This document shows positions 48,487 through 57,438 of a DNA stretch of 64,000 bases, piece after piece. This DNA comes from Ardenticatenaceae bacterium (GTDB lineage Bacteria; Chloroflexota; Anaerolineae; Promineifilales; Promineifilaceae), in NCBI GenBank assembly GCA_020634395.1, contig JACKBU010000002.1:62001-126000 (forward strand), in the 5' to 3' direction. Made by a program: the position numbers and the translations under genes. Under the pieces are notes generated by a model. The model was not told the DNA's origin. It saw only the letters and a program-made list of their open reading frames with translations, and did not search any database. Each line of letters opens with the position of its first letter. Position 1 is the stretch's first letter.

Positions 48487-49959
48487 ATGAAAAACTGGCT
48501 GCTGCTTATTGTTCTTTTCATCGCGGCCGGGCTGTTAGCCGCCTGCGATGATGCTGTCGTGGATGGCGGGATGGTAGATGAGGAAACGGCCGTGCAATCC
48601 CCTCTCATCACGGCCGTTTCCGGCGCTTACCAACCCGCCGACTGCCCCTTCAACGCTCCCGGCCGCTACAACGTCGCATGCGGCTACCTGACCGTGCCTG
48701 AAAACCGCGCCAACGTCGACTCCCAGGACATCCAACTGGCTGTGGCCATCGTCCCGGCCCCCAACGGCGCGGAATACCCGCCCCTGATTTACCTGGCCGG
48801 CGGCCCCGGCAGCAGCGCCCTGGACGAATTCGACGCCGACCCCAAAGGCTGGGAATACCCCTTCACCCAAAACCGCGACCTGATTTTTCTGGACCAGCGC
48901 GGCACCGGCTACTCCCAACCCACGCTGGACTGCCCCGAATTTGCCGACGCCGCCGAAGGCGACAGCCCCGACGAATTGTGCTACGAGCGGCTGGTGGACG
49001 AAGGCATTGATCTGGCAGCCTACAACACGGCCGAAAATGCCGCCGACGTGGAGGCGCTGCGGCTGGCCCTGGGCATCGAGCAGTGGGACGTGCTGGGCAT
49101 CTCCTACGGCACGCGGCTGGCGCTGCAAGTGATGAAGGATTATCCCGACGGCCTGCGCAGCGTAGTGCTGGATTCCACCTTCCCACCCAACGTGGACACG
49201 CCGGTGCAAGATGCGCTGAGCACGATGGAATCACTGAACCGCCTCTTCGCGGAGTGCGCCGCCGACAATTACTGCGCCAACGAATATCCCGACCTGGAAA
49301 GCGTGTTTCTGGACACTGTCGCTGCCCTGAACGAGGACGAAACCGCCGGCATCTACGGCGACGACCTGCTGTTTGCCGTCTCCAACGCCTTCAACGACAG
49401 CGAATCGATTCCGCTGCTGCCGCGCACCATTTACGAAGTGGCCGACGGCAACTTTGCGGCGCTGGATGAGATTGGCTTTGAGTCGGGATACGGCCGTTTC
49501 CAGTCCGGTAACGGCGACTACAGCGACAGCGAAGGCATGTACAACTCCGTTATGTGCGCCGACGAATACGCCGACGGCGACTACGAGCGGGCGGAAGAAG
49601 CCGTCGTCGGCCAGATTCCGGCCGAACTGGAGGCCGGGCTGCTGCAAGGAGTGTATGACATCACGGCCGTATGCGCGTATTGGAATCCGCAGCAGAGGAC
49701 AGACAACACGGCCGTATCCAGCAGCATCCCCACCCTCATCCTTTCCGGCCAGTATGATGTGGCCACGCCCACCAGTTGGGCCTATCTGGCCGCCAAAACG
49801 CTGCCCAACGCCCACGTCTACGAATTTCCCGGCTCCGGCCATTCCGTCCTCAGCGGCGGCGAATGCGCCATCGACATCACCACCCAATTCCTCGACAACC
49901 CCGCAAACGCTCCCGACGACGCCTGCATCGCCGACATGAATTGGCCGGCTTTTGAATAA
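48487..49959 (+). CDS. Secreted alpha/beta hydrolase lipoprotein (tripeptidyl-aminopeptidase / proline iminopeptidase type)
   Basis: 490 residues from ATG 48487, two bases after the purF stop. The lipobox LLAACDD anchors it outside. The hydrolase core shows the oxyanion region YLAGGPGSSAL, LIFLDQRGTGYSQP, the nucleophile elbow LGISYGTRLAL, the acid in LSGQYDVATPTSWA and the His in PGSGHSVL. A TAP-like C-terminal domain is present. Related enzymes release N-terminal amino acids or tripeptides from peptides. It shares the transcript with the purine genes by position but has no purine role I know of. Confidence 0.9.
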   Translation: MKNWLLLIVLFIAAGLLAACDDAVVDGGMVDEETAVQSPLITAVSGAYQPADCPFNAPGRYNVACGYLTVPENRANVDSQDIQLAVAIVPAPNGAEYPPLIYLAGGPGSSALDEFDADPKGWEYPFTQNRDLIFLDQRGTGYSQPTLDCPEFADAAEGDSPDELCYERLVDEGIDLAAYNTAENAADVEALRLALGIEQWDVLGISYGTRLALQVMKDYPDGLRSVVLDSTFPPNVDTPVQDALSTMESLNRLFAECAADNYCANEYPDLESVFLDTVAALNEDETAGIYGDDLLFAVSNAFNDSESIPLLPRTIYEVADGNFAALDEIGFESGYGRFQSGNGDYSDSEGMYNSVMCADEYADGDYERAEEAVVGQIPAELEAGLLQGVYDITAVCAYWNPQQRTDNTAVSSSIPTLILSGQYDVATPTSWAYLAAKTLPNAHVYEFPGSGHSVLSGGECAIDITTQFLDNPANAPDDACIADMNWPAFE

Positions 49960-49963
49960 GAGC

Positions 49964-49996
49964 AGACCTTACAGGTCTGGGAGACCTGTCAGGTCT
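49964..49996. repeat. Dispersed hairpin, copy 3
   Basis: AGACCTTACAGGTCT, GGG, AGACCTGTCAGGTCT. One base in the first arm differs from full complementarity. It is the same family as 7336-7369 and 29546-29579 and lies right after the hydrolase stop. Confidence 0.85.
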
Positions 49997-50106
49997 ATCT
50001 CGCTAAATTTGCGTTACAATTAGGCCAGCATTAGCATGGGGGTGCAGGCTCGACCAGAGCGCGAGCATCTTATTCCACCCTCTCCAAACCGCAAAGGATA
50101 GTCACC

Positions 50107-51852
50107 ATGGATCGCACGCGAATCATCTTTATCAGCATTATTGGCGTCGCCGTGCTCGTCGTCGCCTGCATTATCGGCTTTCAGTTCATTTCCGGGTTGG
50201 GTGGGGACGGCGGCGGTGCAGCCGACGTTGAAGAAGCCACCGCGCTGCCCCGCGACAGCGTCCTGGTGACGCTGGACAGTTCCAACACCAAAGAAAGCTG
50301 GCTGGATACGGTAGTGGCCCAATTTAACGCCGCCGGGCAGACCACGGCCGCGGGCAACGCCATCATCGTGAAAGTCAACCATGTCACCTCGGGCGGGTCG
50401 ATGGAGGCGATTTTGGACGGCCGTTCCCAACCCACCGCCTGGAGTCCCGGCGACCAATCCTGGGTAGAGCAAGCCAACGCCGCCTGGCGGCTGCGCACCA
50501 ACCAGCCCATCGCCAGCCAGGCTTGCCAGCCCACCGTTTATGCGCCGCTCGGTTTTGTGATGTGGCAGCCGATGGCCGAAGCACTCGGCTGGCCCAACGA
50601 GCCGATTGGCTGGGACACCATCGTGCAGTTGGCAGCGGATCCGGAAGGCTGGGCCAGTTACGGCCGTCCTGAATGGGGCCAGTTCCGCTTTGGCCACACC
50701 CACCCCGCTTATGCCAACTCCGGCCTGCTTTCTATGGCCAGCTTCGTCTACGGCATCGCCGGGCAAGACCTGACCGCCGCCGACGTGTACAGCGACGAGG
50801 TGCAGATGGCCATGCGCGAATTGGAGCAGAACACCAGCAAATACGGCCGTCAATCCCCCGCCCTGCTGGATTTGATGGCCCGCGAAGGCCCCAGCTATCT
50901 GCACGCCGCCGCCGTGCCTGAAGCCGACGTGGTCCGCTTCAACGTCGAGCGCAGTGGGGAGCTGAGCTTCCCCCTGGTCTTTATCTTCCCTGCCGAAGGC
51001 ACGATCTGGGCCGACCACCCCTACTGCATCCTGGACAACGCCGACTGGGTGACGCCGGAGCAGGCTGAAGCGGCGCAAATCTTTTTGGATTACCTGCGCG
51101 CCCCGGCGCAGCAGGAAATGGCGATTGATAATTATTTACGGCCGTTAGACCCCACCATCGCCCTCCACGCCCCCCTGGACCGCAGCAACGGCACCGATCC
51201 CAACGCCAGCCCGCAAACCATTCCGGCTTTGCCCAGCCCCAACACCGACATCAGCAGCGCCATCATCGATGTGTTCCAGATTAACAAGCGCAAAGCCACC
51301 GTCCTCGTCGTGCTGGACGTGTCCGGCAGCATGGCCGGTGACCGCATCAAAACCGCCCGCGACGCCACCGTCGAATTCCTGCGCCGCCTGGACCCCAACG
51401 ACGAAGTGGGCGTGATGATTTTCAGCGATGAGGTGACCATGCTGTCTGAACCGGCGCGCACCGGCGACGTGGTCGAGAATCTGTCGCAGCGCGTCGGCGG
51501 GCTGGTGGCCAACGGCAACACTGCCCTCTACGAAGCCATCTGCGACGCCGCCAAGGCCATCCAAACCACCCAGGCCGCCGACGAAGCCGCCGGTGAATCG
51601 CGCCTTTACGGCATCGTCCTGTTGTCCGACGGCGAGGACACCGTAGGCCGTGTCACCGAAAACCAGATGTTCGCCACCTGCCTGCCCGCCAACGCCGAAG
51701 CCGATGGCGTGAAAATCTTCCCCATCGCCTTTGGCGACGACGCCGACGTCGACGTGCTGACGCGCATGGCCAACGTCACCGCTGGCCGCATGTTCACCGC
51801 CGACCCCACGTCCATCAGCAACGTCTACATCTCCATCTCAGCCGAGCAGTAG
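50107..51852 (+). CDS. Extracellular solute-binding domain fused to a von Willebrand A domain
   Basis: 581 residues. One N-terminal helix (IIFISIIGVAVLVVACIIGF) anchors the protein outside the membrane; the VVAC could be a lipobox but lies deep. Residues 50-365 resemble a family 1-type binding protein (VTLDSSNTKESWLDTVVAQFN, YAPLGFVMWQPMAEALGWP, a C-terminal FLDYLRAPAQQEMA). Residues 395-581 are a VWA domain with an intact MIDAS: DVSGSM, the Thr in NGNTALYEAI and LLSDGEDT. Such fusions occur in Chloroflexota and cyanobacteria; binding of a metal-dependent partner is inferred. It lies inside the purine cluster between purF and purD. Confidence 0.85.
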   Translation: MDRTRIIFISIIGVAVLVVACIIGFQFISGLGGDGGGAADVEEATALPRDSVLVTLDSSNTKESWLDTVVAQFNAAGQTTAAGNAIIVKVNHVTSGGSMEAILDGRSQPTAWSPGDQSWVEQANAAWRLRTNQPIASQACQPTVYAPLGFVMWQPMAEALGWPNEPIGWDTIVQLAADPEGWASYGRPEWGQFRFGHTHPAYANSGLLSMASFVYGIAGQDLTAADVYSDEVQMAMRELEQNTSKYGRQSPALLDLMAREGPSYLHAAAVPEADVVRFNVERSGELSFPLVFIFPAEGTIWADHPYCILDNADWVTPEQAEAAQIFLDYLRAPAQQEMAIDNYLRPLDPTIALHAPLDRSNGTDPNASPQTIPALPSPNTDISSAIIDVFQINKRKATVLVVLDVSGSMAGDRIKTARDATVEFLRRLDPNDEVGVMIFSDEVTMLSEPARTGDVVENLSQRVGGLVANGNTALYEAICDAAKAIQTTQAADEAAGESRLYGIVLLSDGEDTVGRVTENQMFATCLPANAEADGVKIFPIAFGDDADVDVLTRMANVTAGRMFTADPTSISNVYISISAEQ

Positions 51853-51921
51853 CCGCGATTTCTTACCGCGCTGGTGAAGCGGAGTAATGATACTCCGCCT
51901 ACAGGGAGGAAATATTACCGA

Positions 51922-53178
51922 ATGAAGGTCTTGATAATCGGTTCGGGTGGGCGCGAACATGCGCTGGCGTGGAAGCTGGCGCAGTCGGAGCGCGTGGGTG
52001 GGGGCGAGATTTTTATTGCGCCGGGCAATGCGGGCACCGCGCAGATTGGAACCAACGTACCCATCGCCGTAGAAGATGTGGCCGGGCTGGTCGCTTTTGC
52101 CCGTGAGAAGAAAATTGGGCTAACGGCAGTTGGCCCCGAAATCCCCCTCGCCCTCGGCCTGGTAGACGCCTTCCAGGCCGCCGGACTAACCGTCTTTGGC
52201 CCCACCCAGGCCGCCGCCCAACTGGAAACGTCGAAAGCCTTTGCCAAAGCATTTATGCAGGAGGTGGGCATCCCCACGGCCGTTTCCACTACCTTCACCG
52301 ATTACCAACAAGCCGTCAGCTATTTGCCTGATGGTCCCGTCGTCGTCAAGGCCAGCGGGCTGGCCGCCGGAAAGGGCGTCATCGTCTGCGCCGACCGCGC
52401 CGAGGCGGAGGCCGCCCTGCGCCAAATCATGTTGGACCGCGCGTTCGGTGCTGCCGGCGACGAGGTGGTGATTGAAGAGCGCCTGAGCGGGCCGGAAGTG
52501 TCCCTGCTGGCCTTTTGTGATGGGCAAACGGCCGTGCCCCTGCCCCCCGCCCGCGACCACAAACGCGTCTACGACGGCGACCTCGGCCCCAACACCGGCG
52601 GCATGGGCGTCTACGCTCCGCCGCCCGATGTGGACGCCGCCCTGGTAGAAGAGATCATGCGTACCGTCATCCAACCGGCAGTGCAGGGCATGGCGCAGCG
52701 CGGCACGCCCTACGTGGGCGTGCTGTACGCCGGTCTCATGCTTACGCCCGCCGGACCCAAAGTGTTGGAATTCAACTGCCGCTTCGGCGACCCGGAAACG
52801 CAGGCTGTTTTGCCTTTGCTGGACGGTGATCTGGCAGAGATTATGCTGGCTTGCGCCGCACAGCGCCTGACACCAGAGCTGGTGCGGGTGCATCCGGGGG
52901 CATGCGCCACCGTTGTCATGGCCGCGCCAGGCTATCCGGGCAATTATCCGAAAGGGTTGCCCATCACCGGGCTGGAAGCTGTGCCGCCGGACGTACTTGT
53001 GTTCCACGCGGGGACCACTCACACCAACGGACAAATTGTGAGCAGCGGCGGCCGGGTGTTGTGCGTGAGTGCGCGGGGGGCGGATGTGGGAACGGCCGTG
53101 ACCCGCGCCTACGCTGGCGTCAGCGCCATCCACTTTGACGGGGCGCATTACCGGAAAGATATTGGACGCAGTGCGTGA
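51922..53178 (+). CDS. purD: Phosphoribosylamine-glycine ligase
   Basis: 418 residues from ATG 51922 (GGGAGGA 11 bases upstream). This ATP-grasp enzyme makes GAR from phosphoribosylamine and glycine. Motifs: VLIIGSGGREHALAWKLAQS, TAVGPEIPLALGLVDAF, VVVKASGLAAGKGVIVC, PPARDHKRVYDGDLGPNTGGMGVYAPPP and VLEFNCRFGDPETQ. It starts 69 bases after the VWA gene. Its stop codon lies in the left arm of a GTGAGGC heptamer repeat. Confidence 0.97.
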   Translation: MKVLIIGSGGREHALAWKLAQSERVGGGEIFIAPGNAGTAQIGTNVPIAVEDVAGLVAFAREKKIGLTAVGPEIPLALGLVDAFQAAGLTVFGPTQAAAQLETSKAFAKAFMQEVGIPTAVSTTFTDYQQAVSYLPDGPVVVKASGLAAGKGVIVCADRAEAEAALRQIMLDRAFGAAGDEVVIEERLSGPEVSLLAFCDGQTAVPLPPARDHKRVYDGDLGPNTGGMGVYAPPPDVDAALVEEIMRTVIQPAVQGMAQRGTPYVGVLYAGLMLTPAGPKVLEFNCRFGDPETQAVLPLLDGDLAEIMLACAAQRLTPELVRVHPGACATVVMAAPGYPGNYPKGLPITGLEAVPPDVLVFHAGTTHTNGQIVSSGGRVLCVSARGADVGTAVTRAYAGVSAIHFDGAHYRKDIGRSA

Positions 53179-53222
53179 GGCGTGAGGCGTGATACGTAAA
53201 TTCTTCACGCCTCACGCCTCAC
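53175..53222. repeat. GTGAGGC heptamer inverted pair between purD and purM
   Basis: GTGAGGCGTGAGGCGTGA (53175-53192) and TCACGCCTCACGCCTCAC (53205-53222) are perfect 18-bp complements built from a 7-bp unit, with a 12-base loop. The left arm includes the purD stop codon. Confidence 0.93.
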
Positions 53223-53238
53223 ACATCAAAATAATCCT

Positions 53239-54264
53239 ATGACAACAAAAAAATCAGCCTACGCTCAGGCCGGGGTGGATATTGCCGCTGGACAGCGGGC
53301 GACAGAATTGATAAAAACGGCCGTGCACGCCACCTTCGGCCCGGAAGTATTGTCCGGCGTGGGCAGTTTTGGCGGGCTGTTTGACATAAGCAAGCTCAAG
53401 GGACTGGCCGAGCCGGTTCTGGTCGCCTCCACCGACGGCGTGGGGACCAAAACGATGGTCGCCGCCGCTCTGGACAGCTGGGACACCATCGGCCAGGACA
53501 TCGTCAACCACTGCCTGAACGACATTTTGGTGCAGGGTGCGGAGCCGCTGTTTTTCCTCGATTACGTGGCCTCCAGCAAGCTCGATCCAGAAAAAATCGC
53601 CGCAGTGGTGGGCGGGGCGGCACAGGCTTGCCGCGCGGCCGGCTGCGCTTTGTTAGGCGGCGAAACGGCCGAGATGCCCGGCGTCTACCAGCCGGGCGAA
53701 CTGGACCTGGTGGGCACGATTATTGGCGTTGTGGACAAGGCAAACATCATCGATGGCTCGCGCATCCAACCAGGGGACGCCATTTTGGGCCTGCTATCCA
53801 CTGGGCTGCACACGAATGGCTACACTCTGGCGCGCACCGCTTTGCACGGCTTGGACTGGCAAACGGCTCATCCGGCGCTCGGCCAATCCATCGGCGAAGC
53901 GCTGCTGGCCGTTCATCGCCCTTACCTGGCTGAGCTGCGGCAGTTGTGGGAGGCAGGTGTAGAGGTACGCGGTCTAGCGCATATCACCGGCGGTGGTCTT
54001 CTCGATAATCCACTGCGCATCTTCCCAACGGGGATTGGGGCCGTGCTGCACTGGGGAAGCTGGCCCGTGCCACCGCTGTTCAGCCTGATTCAGCAGCGGG
54101 CACAGGTTCCCGAACAGGAGATGTTCCATGTATTTAACATGGGGTTGGGCCTGCTGGTTGTTGTTCCGGCAGAGCAGGCCGCACTGGTACAGCAAATACT
54201 GGGAGACGCCATTTTTCTCGTCGGAGAGATGGTTAGAGGCGAGCGGCAGGTGACGATTGTGTGA
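53239..54264 (+). CDS. purM: Phosphoribosylformylglycinamidine cyclo-ligase
   Basis: 341 residues; makes AIR from FGAM and ATP. Motifs: SAYAQAGVDIAAGQRATELI at the start, VASTDGVGTKTMVA, HCLNDILVQGAEPLFFLDYVA, GGETAEMPGVY, GLLSTGLHTNGYTLAR and HITGGGLLDNPLRI. The end (FHVFNMGLGLLVVVP) is typical. It is the last purine gene here; purH, purB and purA are not in the window. No strong Shine-Dalgarno is seen before ATG 53239. It converges with a receiver gene 19 bases away. Confidence 0.97.
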   Translation: MTTKKSAYAQAGVDIAAGQRATELIKTAVHATFGPEVLSGVGSFGGLFDISKLKGLAEPVLVASTDGVGTKTMVAAALDSWDTIGQDIVNHCLNDILVQGAEPLFFLDYVASSKLDPEKIAAVVGGAAQACRAAGCALLGGETAEMPGVYQPGELDLVGTIIGVVDKANIIDGSRIQPGDAILGLLSTGLHTNGYTLARTALHGLDWQTAHPALGQSIGEALLAVHRPYLAELRQLWEAGVEVRGLAHITGGGLLDNPLRIFPTGIGAVLHWGSWPVPPLFSLIQQRAQVPEQEMFHVFNMGLGLLVVVPAEQAALVQQILGDAIFLVGEMVRGERQVTIV

Positions 54265-54283
54265 GGTGGGGGAACGGCCGTGA

Positions 54284-54676
54284 TCAGGCCACAGGGCGTG
54301 CGGTTTCTTCGGCAACTTCTAGGATTTCGGCGATGAGTTGGTTGGAGTTGATATTTTTGAGCAGATAACGATATGCGCCCGATTTAAGCAGCAGTTCCCG
54401 TTCGATGTCGTCGGCGTAGGAAGTCAACACGATAACGGCCGTGCCCCGGCACGTCAAATCCTCTACCACCGCAATCGTCGTATCCAGGTCCGAATCGCTG
54501 CTGCTTTTTAGACCATATAAAGCCACATCAGCTGGACCGTTATCGTCCAACTCCTTCAGGCTAAAATTATGCACAGTCGCTACGACTTCAATACTGGGGG
54601 TAGAACTCAGACGCGTTGCCAGGGCATTGCGCACTGCTTCATGTTCATCAATTATCAGCAATTGCACTTTTTCCAT
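54284..54676 (-). CDS. Stand-alone receiver domain lacking the phospho-acceptor Asp
   Basis: 130 residues, receiver domain only. QLLIIDEHEAVRNAL gives the acidic pair, VIVLTSYADD the conserved Thr and YLLKNINS the conserved Lys. At the phosphorylation site ADVALYGLKSSS has Gly where Asp is required (compare LMDIRL in the regulator at 56.6 kb). The protein therefore should not be phosphorylated normally and may act as a pseudo-receiver that binds another signalling protein. It is divergent from the CBS gene and 0.7 kb from a GAF kinase / NarL regulator pair. Confidence 0.8.
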   Translation of the reverse strand: MEKVQLLIIDEHEAVRNALATRLSSTPSIEVVATVHNFSLKELDDNGPADVALYGLKSSSDSDLDTTIAVVEDLTCRGTAVIVLTSYADDIERELLLKSGAYRYLLKNINSNQLIAEILEVAEETARPVA

Positions 54677-54936
54677 GACAAGCGATTAATCCTTACAGTT
54701 AAAGAATCTGCCAGAGAGTGTATTGGAATCAAAGGGGGGTCTGTAGTACCGAATGTCATACTTTGCCGGGAAAAATGTCACGCAGGCCCGGGTGACGACA
54801 TAAAATGATCAGCGACAAAAGTCATTACGCTTCTGTGACATTCGCCACAAGAACGACCGGCCTTCAATGAGGTAAACTTATCATCATAGACTGCTGTTTT
54901 TGCCGCCCAAAACAGCTGCATTTGTAAGGAGTAGAC

Positions 54937-55350
54937 ATGCTCACGGTAACAGACTTAATGACCGTTGTTCCAGACACCATTCCGCCCGAAACAACGCTGC
55001 GCGACATCATCGGCATGATGAAAATGGAAGGCTACCGGCATCTGCCGGTTGTTGCGGATGGCAAACTTGTGGGCATTATCACCGACCGCGACGTGCGTCT
55101 GGTTATGAATTCCCCTATGGTTTTGCACGAACGCCGTCAGGATGAGGATTTGTTGGATCAGGTGACTGCCGAAAGCTGTATGACTCCTAACCCGGTCACC
55201 GTCAAACCCGATACGCCTGCGTACCGCGCTGCGGAAATTTTGAGCATGTACAAATTTGGAGCGCTGCCGGTGGTTGAAGGGGACAGCCTGGTGGGCATCA
55301 TCACGGTGACGGATTTTTTAGACTACTTCGCCGCCAATCATAAGGCGTAA
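54937..55350 (+). CDS. Two-CBS-domain protein
   Basis: 137 residues forming one Bateman module: CBS1 (LMTVVPDTIPPETTLRDII, HLPVVADGKLVGIITDRD) and CBS2 (CMTPNPVTVKPDTPAYRAAE, ALPVVEGDSLVGIITVTD). Such pairs bind AMP, ATP or related nucleotides and sense energy state. GGAG lies seven bases before the ATG. The leader contains an 8-bp inverted repeat GCTGTTTT/AAAACAGC at 54893-54916. It sits in the stress regulatory island next to the USP and two-component genes and converges with the kinase gene. Confidence 0.92.
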   Translation: MLTVTDLMTVVPDTIPPETTLRDIIGMMKMEGYRHLPVVADGKLVGIITDRDVRLVMNSPMVLHERRQDEDLLDQVTAESCMTPNPVTVKPDTPAYRAAEILSMYKFGALPVVEGDSLVGIITVTDFLDYFAANHKA

Positions 55351-55397
55351 TCTGCGCCGCTCCCCTCTGGCAAAACAATCGACTGTATGGCAACAAA

Positions 55398-56576
55398 CTA
55401 TTGGATAGGGAACGTCAGGCAGACCGTTGTCCCTTTCCCAGGGGCGGTACGGATCTTGAACGACCCTTTCAGCTCTTCAGCTCGTGCCCGCATGTTGGCC
55501 AGGCCGTGTCCTACAGCCTGTTTGATAGTGGATGGGTCAAAGCCACGGCCGTTATCCGTAATCACCAGTTCCACCCCCTTCGCCACACGCCGAGCAGTGA
55601 TCGAAACCTCGCTGGCTCGGGCGTGACGGGCAATATTAGCCAGCGCCTCCTGCGTCGTCAGGAAGATAGCCCGCACTACCGGTGTAGACAACAAAGCCAC
55701 AATGTCTGTTGGGACAGATAAATTCACAGGAATCATAGTATTAACCTGGAACTCGCGCACCAGACGCGACAGGCCCTGCTCCAGATTGCCGCTAAAGCGA
55801 TGCGGCCGTAAATCCAAAATAAAGTTACGAATATCACGAATGGTATCGTTCAGACCCACAATAGCGCTTTCCAGCAAGGCATCGGCTTCCTGGGTGTGGT
55901 TCTTTTGGATTTCCAGCCTGGTAGATTCCAAGATCAAGCCCACCGCATAGATAGATTGAATCACGCCGTCGTGCAGGTCCATGCCAATGCGCGCTCGTTC
56001 ATCCACAATCGCCAGACGGCCGACTTGTTCGTAAAGCCGTGCATTTTGGATGGCCACAGCCACATGGGCGGCCAACATTTCTACCAGTTCCAGGTCATAC
56101 TCCGTAAATTCATCCGCCCCTCGTTTGTTGGTGAGGTATAAGTTGCCCAGAACCTCGCTGGCGGCCACCACAGGAACGCCCAAAAAACTTTCCATCTCAG
56201 GATGATGCGTCGGGAAACCGACAGAGCGCGGATCGTCGGCAATGCGCGGAATGCGAATCGGCCGGGGATCGGTTATAAGCGCACCCAACAACCCGTGGCC
56301 TTCTGGCAAATGGGGGATGCGCCGGGCTAATTCCGTTGGCATGCCGCTGTAGACAAACGTCTCCAGACGCCCTTCCGCATTAGGCACACCCAACGCTGCA
56401 TACTGTGCCCCAACCAGATCCCGGGCAGAATCAACAATCTGCTTGAGCACTTTTTCCAGGGTTAACTCAGCAGCGATGGCCAAGGCAGCATTGTTGAGCG
56501 CCGCCAACTGACGATTGCGGATAGCTAACTGCTGGCGTGTGTGTTCATTATTCAAAAACCGATCTTGCTCGGACAT
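55398..56576 (-). CDS. GAF sensor histidine kinase (HisKA_3, NarL/DevS type)
   Basis: 392 residues, cytoplasmic. A GAF domain (about 25-180) includes LTLEKVLKQIVDSARDLVGA and SFLGVPVVAASEVLGNLYLT. The HisKA_3 box is IGMDLHDGVIQSIYAVGL with the phospho-His about residue 200. The ATPase domain has an N-box QEALANIARHA, ITDNGRGFDP and HGLANMRARAEELKGSF. The architecture is that of DevS/LiaS-like kinases. It lies downstream of the NarL-type regulator with 17 bases between, so the two form one operon. The ligand of the GAF domain is unknown. Confidence 0.93.
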   Translation of the reverse strand: MSEQDRFLNNEHTRQQLAIRNRQLAALNNAALAIAAELTLEKVLKQIVDSARDLVGAQYAALGVPNAEGRLETFVYSGMPTELARRIPHLPEGHGLLGALITDPRPIRIPRIADDPRSVGFPTHHPEMESFLGVPVVAASEVLGNLYLTNKRGADEFTEYDLELVEMLAAHVAVAIQNARLYEQVGRLAIVDERARIGMDLHDGVIQSIYAVGLILESTRLEIQKNHTQEADALLESAIVGLNDTIRDIRNFILDLRPHRFSGNLEQGLSRLVREFQVNTMIPVNLSVPTDIVALLSTPVVRAIFLTTQEALANIARHARASEVSITARRVAKGVELVITDNGRGFDPSTIKQAVGHGLANMRARAEELKGSFKIRTAPGKGTTVCLTFPIQ

Positions 56577-56593
56577 AGGGTATGGGTTAGAGG

Positions 56594-57247
56594 TTATAGA
56601 TAATCTTTTAGATGGTGCTGAATGGCATAGGCAGCCGCCTCTGCGCGGTTAGAAACGCCCAGTTTCGAGAGGATGCTGCTCACGTAGTTGCGAACAGTCC
56701 CCTCACTTAGAAAGAGAGCACTGGCTATTTCACGATTGGTTTTGCCTTCGGCAATGAGGGCTAAAACCTGCATTTCCTGGGCCGTTAACTCGCCAAAAGC
56801 GGCGGCCTCTTCCTTTTGAATGGAATGGCGGATTTCGGAAAAAACGCGCTGGGTGAGTGAGGGATCGAGGGTCGCTTCGCCGCGGGAAGCTGACTCGATA
56901 GCCCGAATCAGGTCGTTGCTGCCGACCTGTTTGAGGACGTAGCCGGCGGCGCCAGCGCGGATGGCGGCAAAGAGCATTTCGTCTTCGGCGTAAGAGGTTA
57001 ACATAACGACCTTAATGTCGGGCATCGCGGCCGTTATTTGTTGGCAGGCATCTACCCCGCTGCCGCCAGCCAGACGAATATCCATTAACACGATGTCTGG
57101 TTCGAGTTCTAAGGCTTTTTGCACGGCCTCAGCTTCGGCCGCGGCTTCTCCCACAACCTCAAAATTGGGATGGTGGTCCAACAAACTGCGTAAACCTAAC
57201 CGCACTACTTCGTGATCGTCGACAAGAAGAATTCGTAGAGATGACAT
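56594..57247 (-). CDS. NarL/LuxR-family response regulator
   Basis: 217 residues. The receiver has the acidic pair in ILLVDDHEVVRLGL, the phospho-Asp in IVLMDIRLAGGSG (about 56), MLTSYAEDE and YVLKQVGSND. The DNA-binding domain is a GerE/LuxR helix-turn-helix: ELTAQEMQVLALIAEGKTNR then IASALFLSEGTVRNYVSSIL. It is the first gene of a two-gene operon with the GAF kinase and is divergent from the tandem USP gene, which is a likely target. Confidence 0.95.
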   Translation of the reverse strand: MSSLRILLVDDHEVVRLGLRSLLDHHPNFEVVGEAAAEAEAVQKALELEPDIVLMDIRLAGGSGVDACQQITAAMPDIKVVMLTSYAEDEMLFAAIRAGAAGYVLKQVGSNDLIRAIESASRGEATLDPSLTQRVFSEIRHSIQKEEAAAFGELTAQEMQVLALIAEGKTNREIASALFLSEGTVRNYVSSILSKLGVSNRAEAAAYAIQHHLKDYL

Positions 57248-57438
57248 GGACTTAAGTATAACTTTTTATGAGCAATTCATCCATAAACGCATTTAGAGAG
57301 CCCAAAGGCAAGAACACGGCCGTTTCCACAAATGAGTTTTATCAAGCGCTCCAATGACATTATACACTTCTCCCCGGAAAGCGATTATCTTAACCTGTGC
57401 CTTAGGAGTGATTGGTTTCACTTGTAAGGAGGCTGTCT

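Noticed and set aside
49964..49996. Terminator for the purF-hydrolase transcript
   Set aside because: No T run follows; the same hairpin occurs before genes elsewhere, so it is treated as a dispersed repeat.
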